This document shows, one piece after another, positions 14,841 to 22,072 of a stretch of 23,329 nucleotides of DNA (the first letter of the stretch is position 1; each line of letters starts with the position of its first letter). The translations under genes and the position numbers were made by a program. The DNA lies in the NCBI GenBank assembly GCA_016215145.1, contig JACRLA010000265.1, forward strand, positions 1 through 23,329. Reading direction: 5' to 3'. Origin of the DNA: Chloroflexota bacterium (GTDB lineage Bacteria; Chloroflexota; Anaerolineae; Anaerolineales; VGOW01). Below the pieces are notes generated by a model. That model worked only from the letters and a program-made list of their open reading frames with translations, did not search any database and was not told the DNA's origin.

Positions 14841-15746
14841 TTACAACCGACGCGGTCTTGTTGTTACTCGCTTCCACATCGAATCGATCTGCGACTTTAA
14901 CGTGGGACGGGCTAACGTTTCCAATAGAGTTAGCTGCGCGCGTGTGGCGGTTTCCCCTTGCTTGTAAGCCTCATCCGAAAGATCAAACGCAAACAATCCC
15001 ATCTGCCCCACTTCCGGACGGATCAACACATCCGGCGGATGCAGCGCGATCAACATTTCGATAAACCGTTGAGAAGTGATCACCCCCGCTTGATGCGCCG
15101 ACTCCATGATGCCTGCCACTTGCAATCGCTTGGCGATCTCGGTGGCAACTTGCATCGGACCGCGCGCCTCAAACAATTGCGTATATTGATCAGGCGAGTT
15201 GTTATGCGCTCCGAGTTCAACTGCCACCACGCGCTTGCCCATCGTCCGCGCTACATTCACCGGCAGAGGGTTCACCACGCCGCCATCCACCAACAACATT
15301 CCGTTAATTGTTTGCGGTGCGATCACCGCCGGTATCGCCGTCGTCGCCAAGATCGCCTCAAGCAGCGAGCCGCTGTTTAAATGCACTTCGCGCCCGCTAG
15401 AGAGATCAGTGGCGATGAGTGTCACCGGGACTTTTAAATCGGCAAAAGTTTTCTCGCCCACCATCTGTCGCGTGCGCGCCCGAATTTTTTCGGTGCCGAA
15501 CATCGCGCGGCGAGTCGGATCAAATTCCCAAACTTCGATCAACTGCGTGTCGGCAAAATAATCACGAATGGCGATGGGTGAATAACCGAGCGCATACAGC
15601 ACGCCCACTAGTCCGCCGCCGCTCACTCCGGCAATTGCCTCGACCGGGATGCGGACATCGTCCAAGACGCTTAACACTCCGGCGTGCGCCGCGCACCGCG
15701 CCCCACCGCCCGAAAGGGCTAAGGTGATCGGTTTAGCTTTGATCAT
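14841..15746 (-). CDS. Patatin-like phospholipase
   Basis: 301 aa from ATG 15746. It has the Ser-Asp dyad of patatin/RssA-type lipid acyl hydrolases: oxyanion loop SGGGARC (12-18), nucleophile elbow GVSGG with Ser42, and VDGG with Asp154. In the oxyanion loop a Cys replaces the usual final Gly (GGGARG), which may affect activity. There is no signal peptide, so it is probably cytoplasmic and acts on membrane lipids. An in-frame GTG at 15761 is the alternative start; the ATG is chosen because IKAKPITLALSGGG fits the family N-terminus, although the purine-rich GGAAGG abuts it without normal spacing. The 3' end faces palindromic repeat copy B. Confidence 0.9.
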   Translation of the reverse strand: MIKAKPITLALSGGGARCAAHAGVLSVLDDVRIPVEAIAGVSGGGLVGVLYALGYSPIAIRDYFADTQLIEVWEFDPTRRAMFGTEKIRARTRQMVGEKTFADLKVPVTLIATDLSSGREVHLNSGSLLEAILATTAIPAVIAPQTINGMLLVDGGVVNPLPVNVARTMGKRVVAVELGAHNNSPDQYTQLFEARGPMQVATEIAKRLQVAGIMESAHQAGVITSQRFIEMLIALHPPDVLIRPEVGQMGLFAFDLSDEAYKQGETATRAQLTLLETLARPTLKSQIDSMWKRVTTRPRRL

Positions 15747-15795
15747 CCTTCCATTAAACACCTAACACGGGTGAAGCACAAAACGAAATTGACTT

Positions 15796-15836
15796 TATAA
15801 TATAGGTGACAGTCACTTCAAAAGTAACTGTCACCT
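15796..15836 (+). promoter_or_regulatory. TATAAT box and 15-bp inverted repeat ahead of the GH25 gene
   Basis: TATAAT (15796-15801) is followed at once by arms aggtgacagtcactt (15804-15818) and aagtaactgtcacct (15822-15836), with one mismatch and a 3-nt loop. The transcript would begin inside the left arm. It is therefore either an operator over the start site or a 5'-end stabilising hairpin. Confidence 0.55.
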
Positions 15837-15857
15837 TACTACAAAGGAGAGATGATT

Positions 15858-16790
15858 ATGCCCGACTCAAACCGCGCTCTTGGAATTGACGTGTCACGTT
15901 GGAAAGGACAAGTAAACTGGCAAGCCGTCAAAGACGCCGGAGCCTCATTCGGTATTCCCAAAACCACCGACGGCGAAACTTATATGGATCCGACGTTCAT
16001 AGATAACTGGCGAGGCATGAAAGCAGCCGGAGTCATTCGCGGCGGCTTCCATTATTTCCAACCCGGCAAAGACCCGCTCAAGCAAGCCGAAAATTTTGCG
16101 CGCGCGTTGCAACTTGAACCAGGTGATATGCCGCCCGTCTTGGATGTAGAGGAACGCACCGGCATCGTCAGCAAACCCGATCTGGTCAGCCGCGTCAAAA
16201 CCTGCCTCGACGCAATCGAAAGCATGTCGGGTCGCAAACCGATCATCTACACCGGCTTGTGGTTCTGGAACGACTTCATGCGTGATGCCTCGAATCAAAC
16301 GCCGTCGTGGACAAATGATTATCCATTGTGGATCGCCAGTTACGTCGAAGGCAATGGTCCCTCCAAAATTCCAAACGGTTGGACGACGTGGACGATCTGG
16401 CAATTCACCGAAAGTGGAAGCATCCCCGGCGTGAATGGCAACGTGGATAAAAATTATTTCAACGGCACGGTGGATGATCTGATCGCGTGGGTCGGCGGGG
16501 TTGCGCCAACGTCCTCAGGGGCTGCCGCCTCTGTGCCTGCTACCGAATCGTCGGAAGCGGCTGCCGTTAAAGCTTTTGCGCCGCCATCCAACATCACCAA
16601 CCAAATGATGATCAACGCCTTCGCCAAAGTGTTTGGCGCCGATGTGTACTGGAGCAAGATACAAGGCGCGGGCATCACCGATATTGCGAAGGATCGCAAA
16701 GCCCCTTACACCGGGGCTGCCATCGCCGATCTGCCTAACCTGACCAATCAAGAAAAATCAGTTTTGATCTCGGTGCTGCCGCCGGCTTAA
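15858..16790 (+). CDS. GH25 family lysozyme (N-acetylmuramidase)
   Basis: 310 aa. The GH25 domain (about 7-205) has GIDVSRW at its start (Asp11), FHYFQPG, the catalytic pair LDVEE (Asp96, Glu98), YTGLWFW, PLWIASY and IWQFT. It would cleave the MurNAc-GlcNAc bond of peptidoglycan. No signal peptide is visible, so export is unexplained. After an Ala/Ser-rich linker (about 206-228), a C-terminal part of about 75 residues has no motif I recognise. The start at 15858 is preferred over ATG 15852 because AAAGGAG is 8 nt before it and only 2 nt before the other. A strong terminator follows. Confidence 0.9.
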   Translation: MPDSNRALGIDVSRWKGQVNWQAVKDAGASFGIPKTTDGETYMDPTFIDNWRGMKAAGVIRGGFHYFQPGKDPLKQAENFARALQLEPGDMPPVLDVEERTGIVSKPDLVSRVKTCLDAIESMSGRKPIIYTGLWFWNDFMRDASNQTPSWTNDYPLWIASYVEGNGPSKIPNGWTTWTIWQFTESGSIPGVNGNVDKNYFNGTVDDLIAWVGGVAPTSSGAAASVPATESSEAAAVKAFAPPSNITNQMMINAFAKVFGADVYWSKIQGAGITDIAKDRKAPYTGAAIADLPNLTNQEKSVLISVLPPA

Positions 16791-16796
16791 ATATCA

Positions 16797-16834
16797 GACC
16801 CTTCGGGTTTACAAAACCCGAAGGGTCTTTTTTT
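16797..16834 (+). terminator. Rho-independent terminator after the GH25 gene
   Basis: A 14-bp perfect stem (16797-16810 with 16814-16827), 3-nt loop, then seven T. Confidence 0.95.
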
Positions 16835-16857
16835 ATTAAGGGAGGATGGATCATCAG

Positions 16858-17286
16858 TTACGAAACGTTGGCGTCAATAATCTCTAAAAACTCTTTCGGT
16901 TGGATGAAACGGATATTTTCAAATTGCTTTAGCGACAATAGATCGTCGTCGCCTGTGACGACGTAATTTGCATTGCCCTCAAGCGCGGCTTCGATCACCT
17001 TATTGTCGTCTACGTCGCGACAGATAGTAACGGTGCGTGTGGGTTCTACTTCTTTGCCATGCTTTTTGAGCAATATGATATATGCCGTAATGGTCTGATC
17101 AGTTAGATCATGCTTTCTCATGATTCGCGGTAAGTGGAGCGTTTCATCTAATTCGGCAATCAAATCTTTTGAATAGACCAACGTAAATTTTTCATTCTCG
17201 AGTCGGACGATGATGGGCCCCACAGTGCCTTGTGGTCGAATTAAAGCGCGAATCAAAATGTTGGTGTCTACAACCGAGAACATCAT
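16858..17286 (-). CDS. PIN-domain toxin (VapC-like RNase)
   Basis: 142 aa, a full PIN domain. The acidic metal site is visible: Asp7 (VVDTNILIRAL), Glu45 (AELDE), Asp91/Asp94 (CRDVDDNKVIEAAL) and the TGDDDLL cluster (about 111-117). It belongs to the 'putative toxin component, PIN family' group and would cut RNA when free of its antitoxin. The start overlaps the antitoxin stop by 4 nt in an ATGA arrangement, with GAGG 8 nt upstream inside the antitoxin gene. This is the standard translational coupling of type II modules. Confidence 0.9.
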   Translation of the reverse strand: MMFSVVDTNILIRALIRPQGTVGPIIVRLENEKFTLVYSKDLIAELDETLHLPRIMRKHDLTDQTITAYIILLKKHGKEVEPTRTVTICRDVDDNKVIEAALEGNANYVVTGDDDLLSLKQFENIRFIQPKEFLEIIDANVS

Positions 17287-17570
17287 TTCTTGCGCCTCTG
17301 GCGGCGTTCTTGTATTGCTTGTTCAATGTCGAGTTCAATTTCCTCTTCAGAAAAGTGAGCATTCTTTCTCCCCACTTCTGCCCAAAGTTTATTGAAGTGC
17401 TCTTTGACCTCTTCGCGTGTGCAACGTGTAAGATATTCCTTATAGGACATCACCACGAGATAAGGCTGATCTTTCTGCATGAGAATATAAGAATTCTTCT
17501 TTGCATTTATATCTTTAGCCAATTGCGGAAATTTTTTCCGCGCTTCGGTCATGCTAATAAGTTTGTTCAT
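17283..17570 (-). CDS. Phd/YefM-type antitoxin
   Basis: 95 aa from ATG 17570. The N-terminal half (MNKLISMTEARKKFPQLAKD) is the Phd/YefM DNA-binding fold, and the charged C-terminal helix (EEEIELDIEQAIQERRQRRKK region) would wrap the toxin. It is expected to neutralise the PIN protein and repress its own promoter. An upstream in-frame ATG adds 14 residues; the shorter start is chosen because GAGG lies 5 nt before it and the family begins there. Confidence 0.88.
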   Translation of the reverse strand: MNKLISMTEARKKFPQLAKDINAKKNSYILMQKDQPYLVVMSYKEYLTRCTREEVKEHFNKLWAEVGRKNAHFSEEEIELDIEQAIQERRQRRKK

Positions 17571-17660
17571 CGCAACCTCACTTCTTGAATAACAACACAT
17601 TCTCCGCTTCAACTGATTTTACCATCCCTTCATCGCCTCGTTACCAGTGTCAGCGATTGT

Positions 17661-18272
17661 TTACGGATTTACTTGAATCGAGATCGCTGGCGATGATCCA
17701 CCGCCAAACGTTGCCGGACCTGGATAGCCATAATGTATCTCACCTGTGGCATTGATCTGAATAGATGCCGTCCCGGCGGCACGGCCCCGGAACACAACCG
17801 TTGCCTGATTCAATCCACCCGACCCCGAAACAAATTCTAGAACCCTGCTCACGTCTTTCACGTTTCTTGTTTTATTATCGTACGTGATTTGAACCATCTC
17901 TTGAAAATCTCCCGCGCCATCTTTAACTCGAACATAGAAGATCGGCAAGCCCAAGTCTACCGCTTGTGCGGTCACGCTCAACGTCTCGCCCACTTTAAGA
18001 GTCGTCGCGCTCAGGCGCAGTTCCACGCGCGGGTTAACTTGTGGCGAAGGTGTTCGCGTGTGCGTCGAAGTTGGCGTTGAAGTAGGCAGACGAGTCGGTG
18101 GAGTCGTTGGCGGCGCAGATGTCAGAGTCGGCATCGCCGTATTCGTCGGTTTGATTAACGGAATCAGAGTCGGGGCGCGATAGGGATTCGGGACGTTGGG
18201 TGAGGCGCAGGCGAGAGCGAGCAAGATCAAGGGAAAAAGAAAATTTAGAAGGCGTTGAGAGAGTTGGCGCAT
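17661..18272 (-). CDS. Lipoprotein with Thr/Pro linker and Ig-like C-terminal domain
   Basis: 203 aa. A signal peptide with lipobox LALAC (Cys22) is followed by a long Thr/Pro linker (about 33-78) and a domain of about 125 residues rich in beta strands (VELRLSATTLKVGETLSVTAQAVDLG start). It reads like a bacterial Ig-like or cadherin-like fold: a hydrophobic strand, LKVGETLSV turn, and GTASIQI final strands. No catalytic residues are visible, so it is probably an extracellular structural or binding protein. GGAG is found about 9 nt before the ATG. It is divergent from the zinc-ribbon/LysM gene, sharing a 76-nt promoter region. Confidence 0.8.
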   Translation of the reverse strand: MRQLSQRLLNFLFPLILLALACASPNVPNPYRAPTLIPLIKPTNTAMPTLTSAPPTTPPTRLPTSTPTSTHTRTPSPQVNPRVELRLSATTLKVGETLSVTAQAVDLGLPIFYVRVKDGAGDFQEMVQITYDNKTRNVKDVSRVLEFVSGSGGLNQATVVFRGRAAGTASIQINATGEIHYGYPGPATFGGGSSPAISIQVNP

Positions 18273-18333
18273 ATCGTAATCTCCGATCTCTATACCAATT
18301 ACCCCTCACTAATTATTACACGATTCGCTTTGG

Positions 18334-18339
18334 TATAAT
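18334..18339 (+). promoter_or_regulatory. Extended -10 promoter (TGGTATAAT), near-leaderless
   Basis: TATAAT preceded by TGG (extended -10) ends 9 nt before ATG 18349, leaving no room for a ribosome-binding site. No -35 box is needed with an extended -10. Confidence 0.55.
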
Positions 18340-18348
18340 CGCTTTACG

Positions 18349-19632
18349 ATGACAAAACCGAATCCGACTCCGCCGCGAGTATGCCCTACTTGCGGCACGC
18401 GCGTTGGCGATCTGGCGACCAAGTGTATTGTTTGCGGCGCAGACCTCGGCGGACCCGCCGCCAGCACTCAACCCATTCGCGCCCGTAGATCGATCTTGCC
18501 TCAACGCCCGTCGTTTTTGCAGCCCACCCGCATCCCCCCGTCGCAAATGCCAACACAGCCAACGGCGGCAGCCCCGACGACTCCGGCTCAAACTGAATCG
18601 GCGGCTCCCGCACGCGGAGCGATCTCATTGCCGATGCCGGTTGCGCTGGGGATCATCGTCGTCTTCATTTTGATGAGTGTGATTCTGATCTTCGGCGCGC
18701 TCGGCGTGATCCCACTTGGAAATTTCTTAGCGACCTCGACTCCTATCGCCACCCTTCGTCCGTCCGCGCCGCCGACGTTTACGCCCGCACCAACCGCCAC
18801 CGAAACTCCCGCGCCGTCTCCCACGCCTCTGCCGCCGATTACGTATACGGTGGCGCAAGGTGATTCGTGTATCAGCATTGCTTTTAAAAATAATGTTTCG
18901 GTGCAAACGATTCTAGAAGCGAATGGACTCTCGCAAGCCTGCCCGATCTTTGTGGGGCAGAAACTTACTCTGCCGCAACCCACTTACACTCCCACTGCAC
19001 CGGCATCCAACACTCCCGTTGCCGAAGCGTTGACTCAAACAGCACTGCCACGCACCGCCTACACTGTTGCAGCGGGTGATACGTTGCTCAGCATCGCCGC
19101 GCGATTTAATGTGGACGTGAAAGTGTTGGCGAAGGAAAATGGTCTGCCCGAAAGCGGGCAAGGCTTACGCACCGGACAAAAAATTTCCATTCCGTTATTT
19201 GCGCCGCGCGCGACGACGGGGCCCACGCCGACGGCGACGAGTCTTCCGCCGTATCCTGCGCCGTCACTTCTCAACCCGCCTAACGGCGCGGCAATATCGG
19301 CGGCGGAACAAAACGTAATTCTGCAATGGGCGGCGGTGGATGTGTTGAAGCAGGGTGAAGCCTATATGGTGACGTTGGAAGATGTGACGTGCAACTGCGC
19401 CAAGCGCAAACAAGAAGTGACCACGACCACGCGCTTCATCGTCAACGTGGATATGAAACCTGTTGAGACGAACCCGCATGTTTTTAAATGGAGCGTGGTG
19501 ACAGTGCGCCGACAAGGCACCACCACGAAGGGCGATCCGATTTATGCCCCGGCGGGCGCGACGAGTGACGAGCGCACCTTTAGCTGGACGGGCATCGGTG
19601 TTGCCGCGCCCGCGCCGACGAAGTCACCGTAA
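18349..19632 (+). CDS. Zinc-ribbon, membrane-anchored protein with two LysM domains
   Basis: 427 aa. A cytoplasmic N-terminal zinc ribbon (C12, C15, C26, C29) is followed by a Pro/Ala-rich stretch, one TM helix (about 97-120), a Thr/Pro linker, LysM1 (about 165-209, YTVAQGDSCISIAF), a second linker, LysM2 (about 237-283, YTVAAGDTLLSIAARF), and a C-terminal domain (about 302-415) resembling the fibronectin-III/Ig folds of cell-surface proteins (LLNPPNGAAISAAEQNVILQW). The zinc ribbon would sit inside the cell and the LysM part would hold the wall or surface polymers. Such one-pass 'inside zinc, outside LysM' proteins may couple envelope contact to a cytoplasmic partner; this is inference. Confidence 0.88.
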   Translation: MTKPNPTPPRVCPTCGTRVGDLATKCIVCGADLGGPAASTQPIRARRSILPQRPSFLQPTRIPPSQMPTQPTAAAPTTPAQTESAAPARGAISLPMPVALGIIVVFILMSVILIFGALGVIPLGNFLATSTPIATLRPSAPPTFTPAPTATETPAPSPTPLPPITYTVAQGDSCISIAFKNNVSVQTILEANGLSQACPIFVGQKLTLPQPTYTPTAPASNTPVAEALTQTALPRTAYTVAAGDTLLSIAARFNVDVKVLAKENGLPESGQGLRTGQKISIPLFAPRATTGPTPTATSLPPYPAPSLLNPPNGAAISAAEQNVILQWAAVDVLKQGEAYMVTLEDVTCNCAKRKQEVTTTTRFIVNVDMKPVETNPHVFKWSVVTVRRQGTTTKGDPIYAPAGATSDERTFSWTGIGVAAPAPTKSP

Positions 19633-19640
19633 TTTTTCGT

Positions 19641-19665
19641 AGAGACGTTGCGGTGCAACGTCTCT
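19641..19665. repeat. 11-bp inverted repeat between convergent genes
   Basis: Perfect arms agagacgttgc (19641-19651) and gcaacgtctct (19655-19665) with a 3-nt loop. No T run follows on either strand, so termination is only a possibility. Confidence 0.7.
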
Positions 19666-21794
19666 CTACAACCAAATTATTTTCTCCTCCCCATCATCCT
19701 CCACCTCAACCGTCTCTTTCCTCTCCATCCCATGCGGACGAACAATAATTTTGCGTGACGGCGGCGCATAATTTCCCTCGCGCTTGTGAATCTTCAACCT
19801 TGAATCTTTAATCTCCAATCTCGTCAACGCAAACTCTCCACGCTCGTAGCCAAACGTGTGTCCATCATCTTCATACAACGTGAACTCGCCTTCGCCTGCG
19901 TAAACATCCAATGTCAAAGGCGATAAAGGTTTTTCGTCAGCGTAATTAAGATCGGGACCGGAGGGGATGACCGCGCCCGCGCGCACATAAAGCGGCATGA
20001 CCTCTAATGGCGCGCGGGCGGTGATGTGTGTCGCGCTGGTGATCTTTTCATCTGTCCAATAATCAAACCATTCGCCTTGCGGCAAATACACGGTTCGCTG
20101 ATCGCAATTCGCTTTGGTGATCGGCGCAACTAAAATAAATTCGCCGAGAAGAATCTGATCATGTAAATGGTAAGTGTGTTCGTCGTTGGGATAGTGGTAG
20201 AACATAGGTCGCCAGATTGGCGTACCATGTTGAGATGTTTCGTAGAACAAAGAATAAATGTAAGGGAGCAAGCGATAACGCAAACGTAAATAGTCTCGAC
20301 AGATTTTTTCGACGCGCTCGCCAAAACGCCATGGCTCTTGATAAATCGAATCGGTGTGCGAGTGTCCGCGTGCGAAAGGGTAGAGCGATCCGATCTGCAT
20401 CCAACGCGCAAAAAGTTCGGGCGAAGCGTCACCGTTAAAGCCGCCGATGTCGGCACCCAAAAAGCCCACGCCGCTTAATCCCCAATGACACAACTGCGGC
20501 AGACTGGTCTCCAGATGTTCCCACCACGCATGGTTGTCGCCCGACCAACCAGCGCTGAATTTTTGCATCCCGGCAAAACCAGATCGAGTCAGTGTGAACG
20601 CGCGCTCGTCGGGCAAAAGTTTTCGCAGACCTTCGTAAGAGGCACGCGCCATGTTGTAACCGAATACGTTGTGCGCTTCGGCGTGAGTCGTCTCACTTTG
20701 TTTAGCGTCGAGAGGGATCGTGCCCACCTCTCCACCGCCTTCGCTAAACGGTTTCTTGAAAACGGCAGGTTCGTTCATGTCGTTCCAGATTCCGCTCACG
20801 CCTTTATCCGTTAAATGTTTTTGCAGGTCGCCCCCTTTTTCTTGAGTCCTTCTTGATAGACGAAATACCGTTTATCGGCTTTGACGCCGGGGTCGATGAT
20901 CGTCACTGCGCGGAAGCCGTCTCGCCGCAAATCGGCGATCAACTTTTTTGGGCTTTTGAATCGCGTGGGATGCCAGGTGAAGACGCGGTAGCCGTCCATG
21001 TAATCAATGTCAAAGTGAATCACGTCACACGGAATCTCTCGTTTGCGAAATTCTGCCGCGAGTTTGCGAATCTCCGAATCGCTTTTGTATCCCCAACGAC
21101 TCTGGTGATAGCCCAACGCCCAACGCGGTGGCATAGGATGTGTGCCGAGCAATTGAGCGATGCCTTCATTAACTTCGCGCGGAGTCGGTCCATAGAAAAC
21201 GTAGTAATCCATCTCGCCGCCATCGGCGCTGAAACGAATTTGATTCGGATCGGTGTAGCCGACATCGAATTGCGAGCGATGGGTATTGTTGAAGTAAACG
21301 GCGTAAGCAAGATTCGGGCGGACTGAGAAATAGATCGGGATGGCGACGTACATGCGATCCACATCGGGTGTGTGCGGCGCGGCGGTGTCGCTCGCCCAGT
21401 GGGTGTAGATGCGTCCGCTTCTTTCGAGCGAGGAGTAGGTGCGCTCGCCGAAGCCGTAGAAGTGTTCGCCAGTGGCAATGGATTTGGCAACGGATGGATT
21501 AACAGATGTAACGGATGAAACATCGGCGCAAAAAATTTGGTTTTGCGAATCGGAAAAATAGATTTTGCCCGTTCCTTTCTCGATGTGAATTGAGATCGCA
21601 TTTGTGTTGATGATGATCTCTTGCGACGTTTCGTTGACATCAAATTTTGCTGGCGCAAATTCCGAATCATCTTTTGTCACTGCCCACGCGCGGCGTTTGG
21701 CAAATTTGCCGTTGCGGGCATAACGTAAGCGAATCAGTTTTGGGCTGAGAACGGAGATGGCAAGCGCGAGGGGAGGAAAGGTGAAGGTGGGCAT
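19666..21794 (-). pseudogene. GH31 alpha-glucosidase, broken by an internal out-of-frame deletion
   Basis: The gene survives as two frames: a 5' part from ATG 21794 to a stop at 20811 (327 aa), and a 3' part that stays open upstream of 20799 and ends at 19666. The 5' part has the GH31 N-terminal beta domain, HFYGFGERT and HFDIDYMDGYRVFTWHP. The 3' part has GIWNDMNEP (nucleophile Asp), the acid/base region WSGDNHAWWEHL and the C-terminal beta domains. At the junction (about 20835-20842) YFVYQEGLKKK is followed directly by GDLQKHLTDKGVSGIW. The segment expected between them in GH31 (a stretch ending in PGxxxFPDF...W) is absent, about 35-40 residues. Net loss is 1 mod 3, so the frame is also lost. 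Without it the active site is incomplete. -10 TATAAT lies 6 nt before the ATG. Confidence 0.85.
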
Positions 21795-21800
21795 GTAGCT

Positions 21801-21806
21801 ATTATA
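21801..21806 (-). promoter_or_regulatory. -10 box TATAAT of the GH31 gene, leaderless spacing
   Basis: Read on the minus strand, consensus TATAAT is followed by 6 nt and the ATG at 21794. Transcription would begin at the A of the start codon. Confidence 0.55.
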
Positions 21807-21807
21807 G

Positions 21808-21881
21808 TCAGGTAGTCGGGTGGTCAGGTAGTCAAGTGATAAGAAAGTTGCATTGATTGTTCGACTATTTGACTACCTGAC
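21808..21881. repeat. GTCAGGTAGTC repeats with 13-bp inverted repeat in the divergent promoter region
   Basis: gtcaggtagtc is tandemly repeated in variant form at 21808-21835. The arm gtcaggtagtcaa (21823-21835) is mirrored by ttgactacctgac (21869-21881). The right arm contains the -35 hexamer of the RIO leader promoter. Confidence 0.8.
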
Positions 21882-21897
21882 TGTTCGACTGTAAAAT
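21869..21897 (+). promoter_or_regulatory. Sigma-70 promoter of the RIO kinase leader
   Basis: TTGACT (21869-21874), a 17-nt spacer and TAAAAT (21892-21897). The predicted start is near 21904, giving a leader of about 170 nt before the kinase start codon. Confidence 0.6.
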
Positions 21898-21936
21898 CCC
21901 GCCATCTTATCCTCACTGAAAGGAGGCGCACAATTT

Positions 21937-21993
21937 ATGAAAGCCGTATCTGTTTACAACACACTGTTTGTTGGGAGTGCGCCTGTCTCGTGA
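21937..21993 (+). CDS. Putative 18-aa leader peptide
   Basis: ATG is preceded by AAAGGAGG at about 10 nt, the best ribosome-binding site in this region. The frame reads MKAVSVYNTLFVGSAPVS then TGA. It lacks a run of one amino acid typical of classical amino-acid attenuators. It could be a regulatory leader peptide, a true micro-protein, or chance. Confidence 0.35.
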   Translation: MKAVSVYNTLFVGSAPVS

Positions 21994-22017
21994 GGTAGGG
22001 TCATCGCGTTTGCGTTG

Positions 22018-22054
22018 AACGACCACGAGTGCGCGCTCGTGGTCGTTTTGTTTT
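22018..22054 (+). terminator. Rho-independent terminator in the leader of the RIO kinase gene
   Basis: A 12-bp perfect stem (22018-22029 with 22036-22047), 6-nt loop and TTTTGTTTT. It ends 18 nt before the kinase start codon, so it must be bypassed for expression unless the kinase has its own promoter downstream, and none is visible. Confidence 0.85.
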
Positions 22055-22072
22055 AACGCGAAAGTTCTAACG

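Larger units (their letters stand above)
21904..22054 (+). promoter_or_regulatory. Attenuator-like leader: short peptide, SD-masking stem, terminator
   Basis: The leader holds a strong AAAGGAGG, an 18-codon open frame (21937-21993), an 8-bp stem aggcgcac/gtgcgcct (21924-21931 with 21977-21984) that covers part of that ribosome-binding site, and a strong terminator (22018-22054). The sequence gagtgcgc occurs both in the right arm of the first stem and in the terminator hairpin, so gcgcac could pair with either. No known riboswitch class was recognised. Confidence 0.5.

Noticed and set aside
15804..15836. Terminal inverted repeats of an insertion sequence
   Set aside because: The arms are only 3 nt apart, with no transposase or target duplication.
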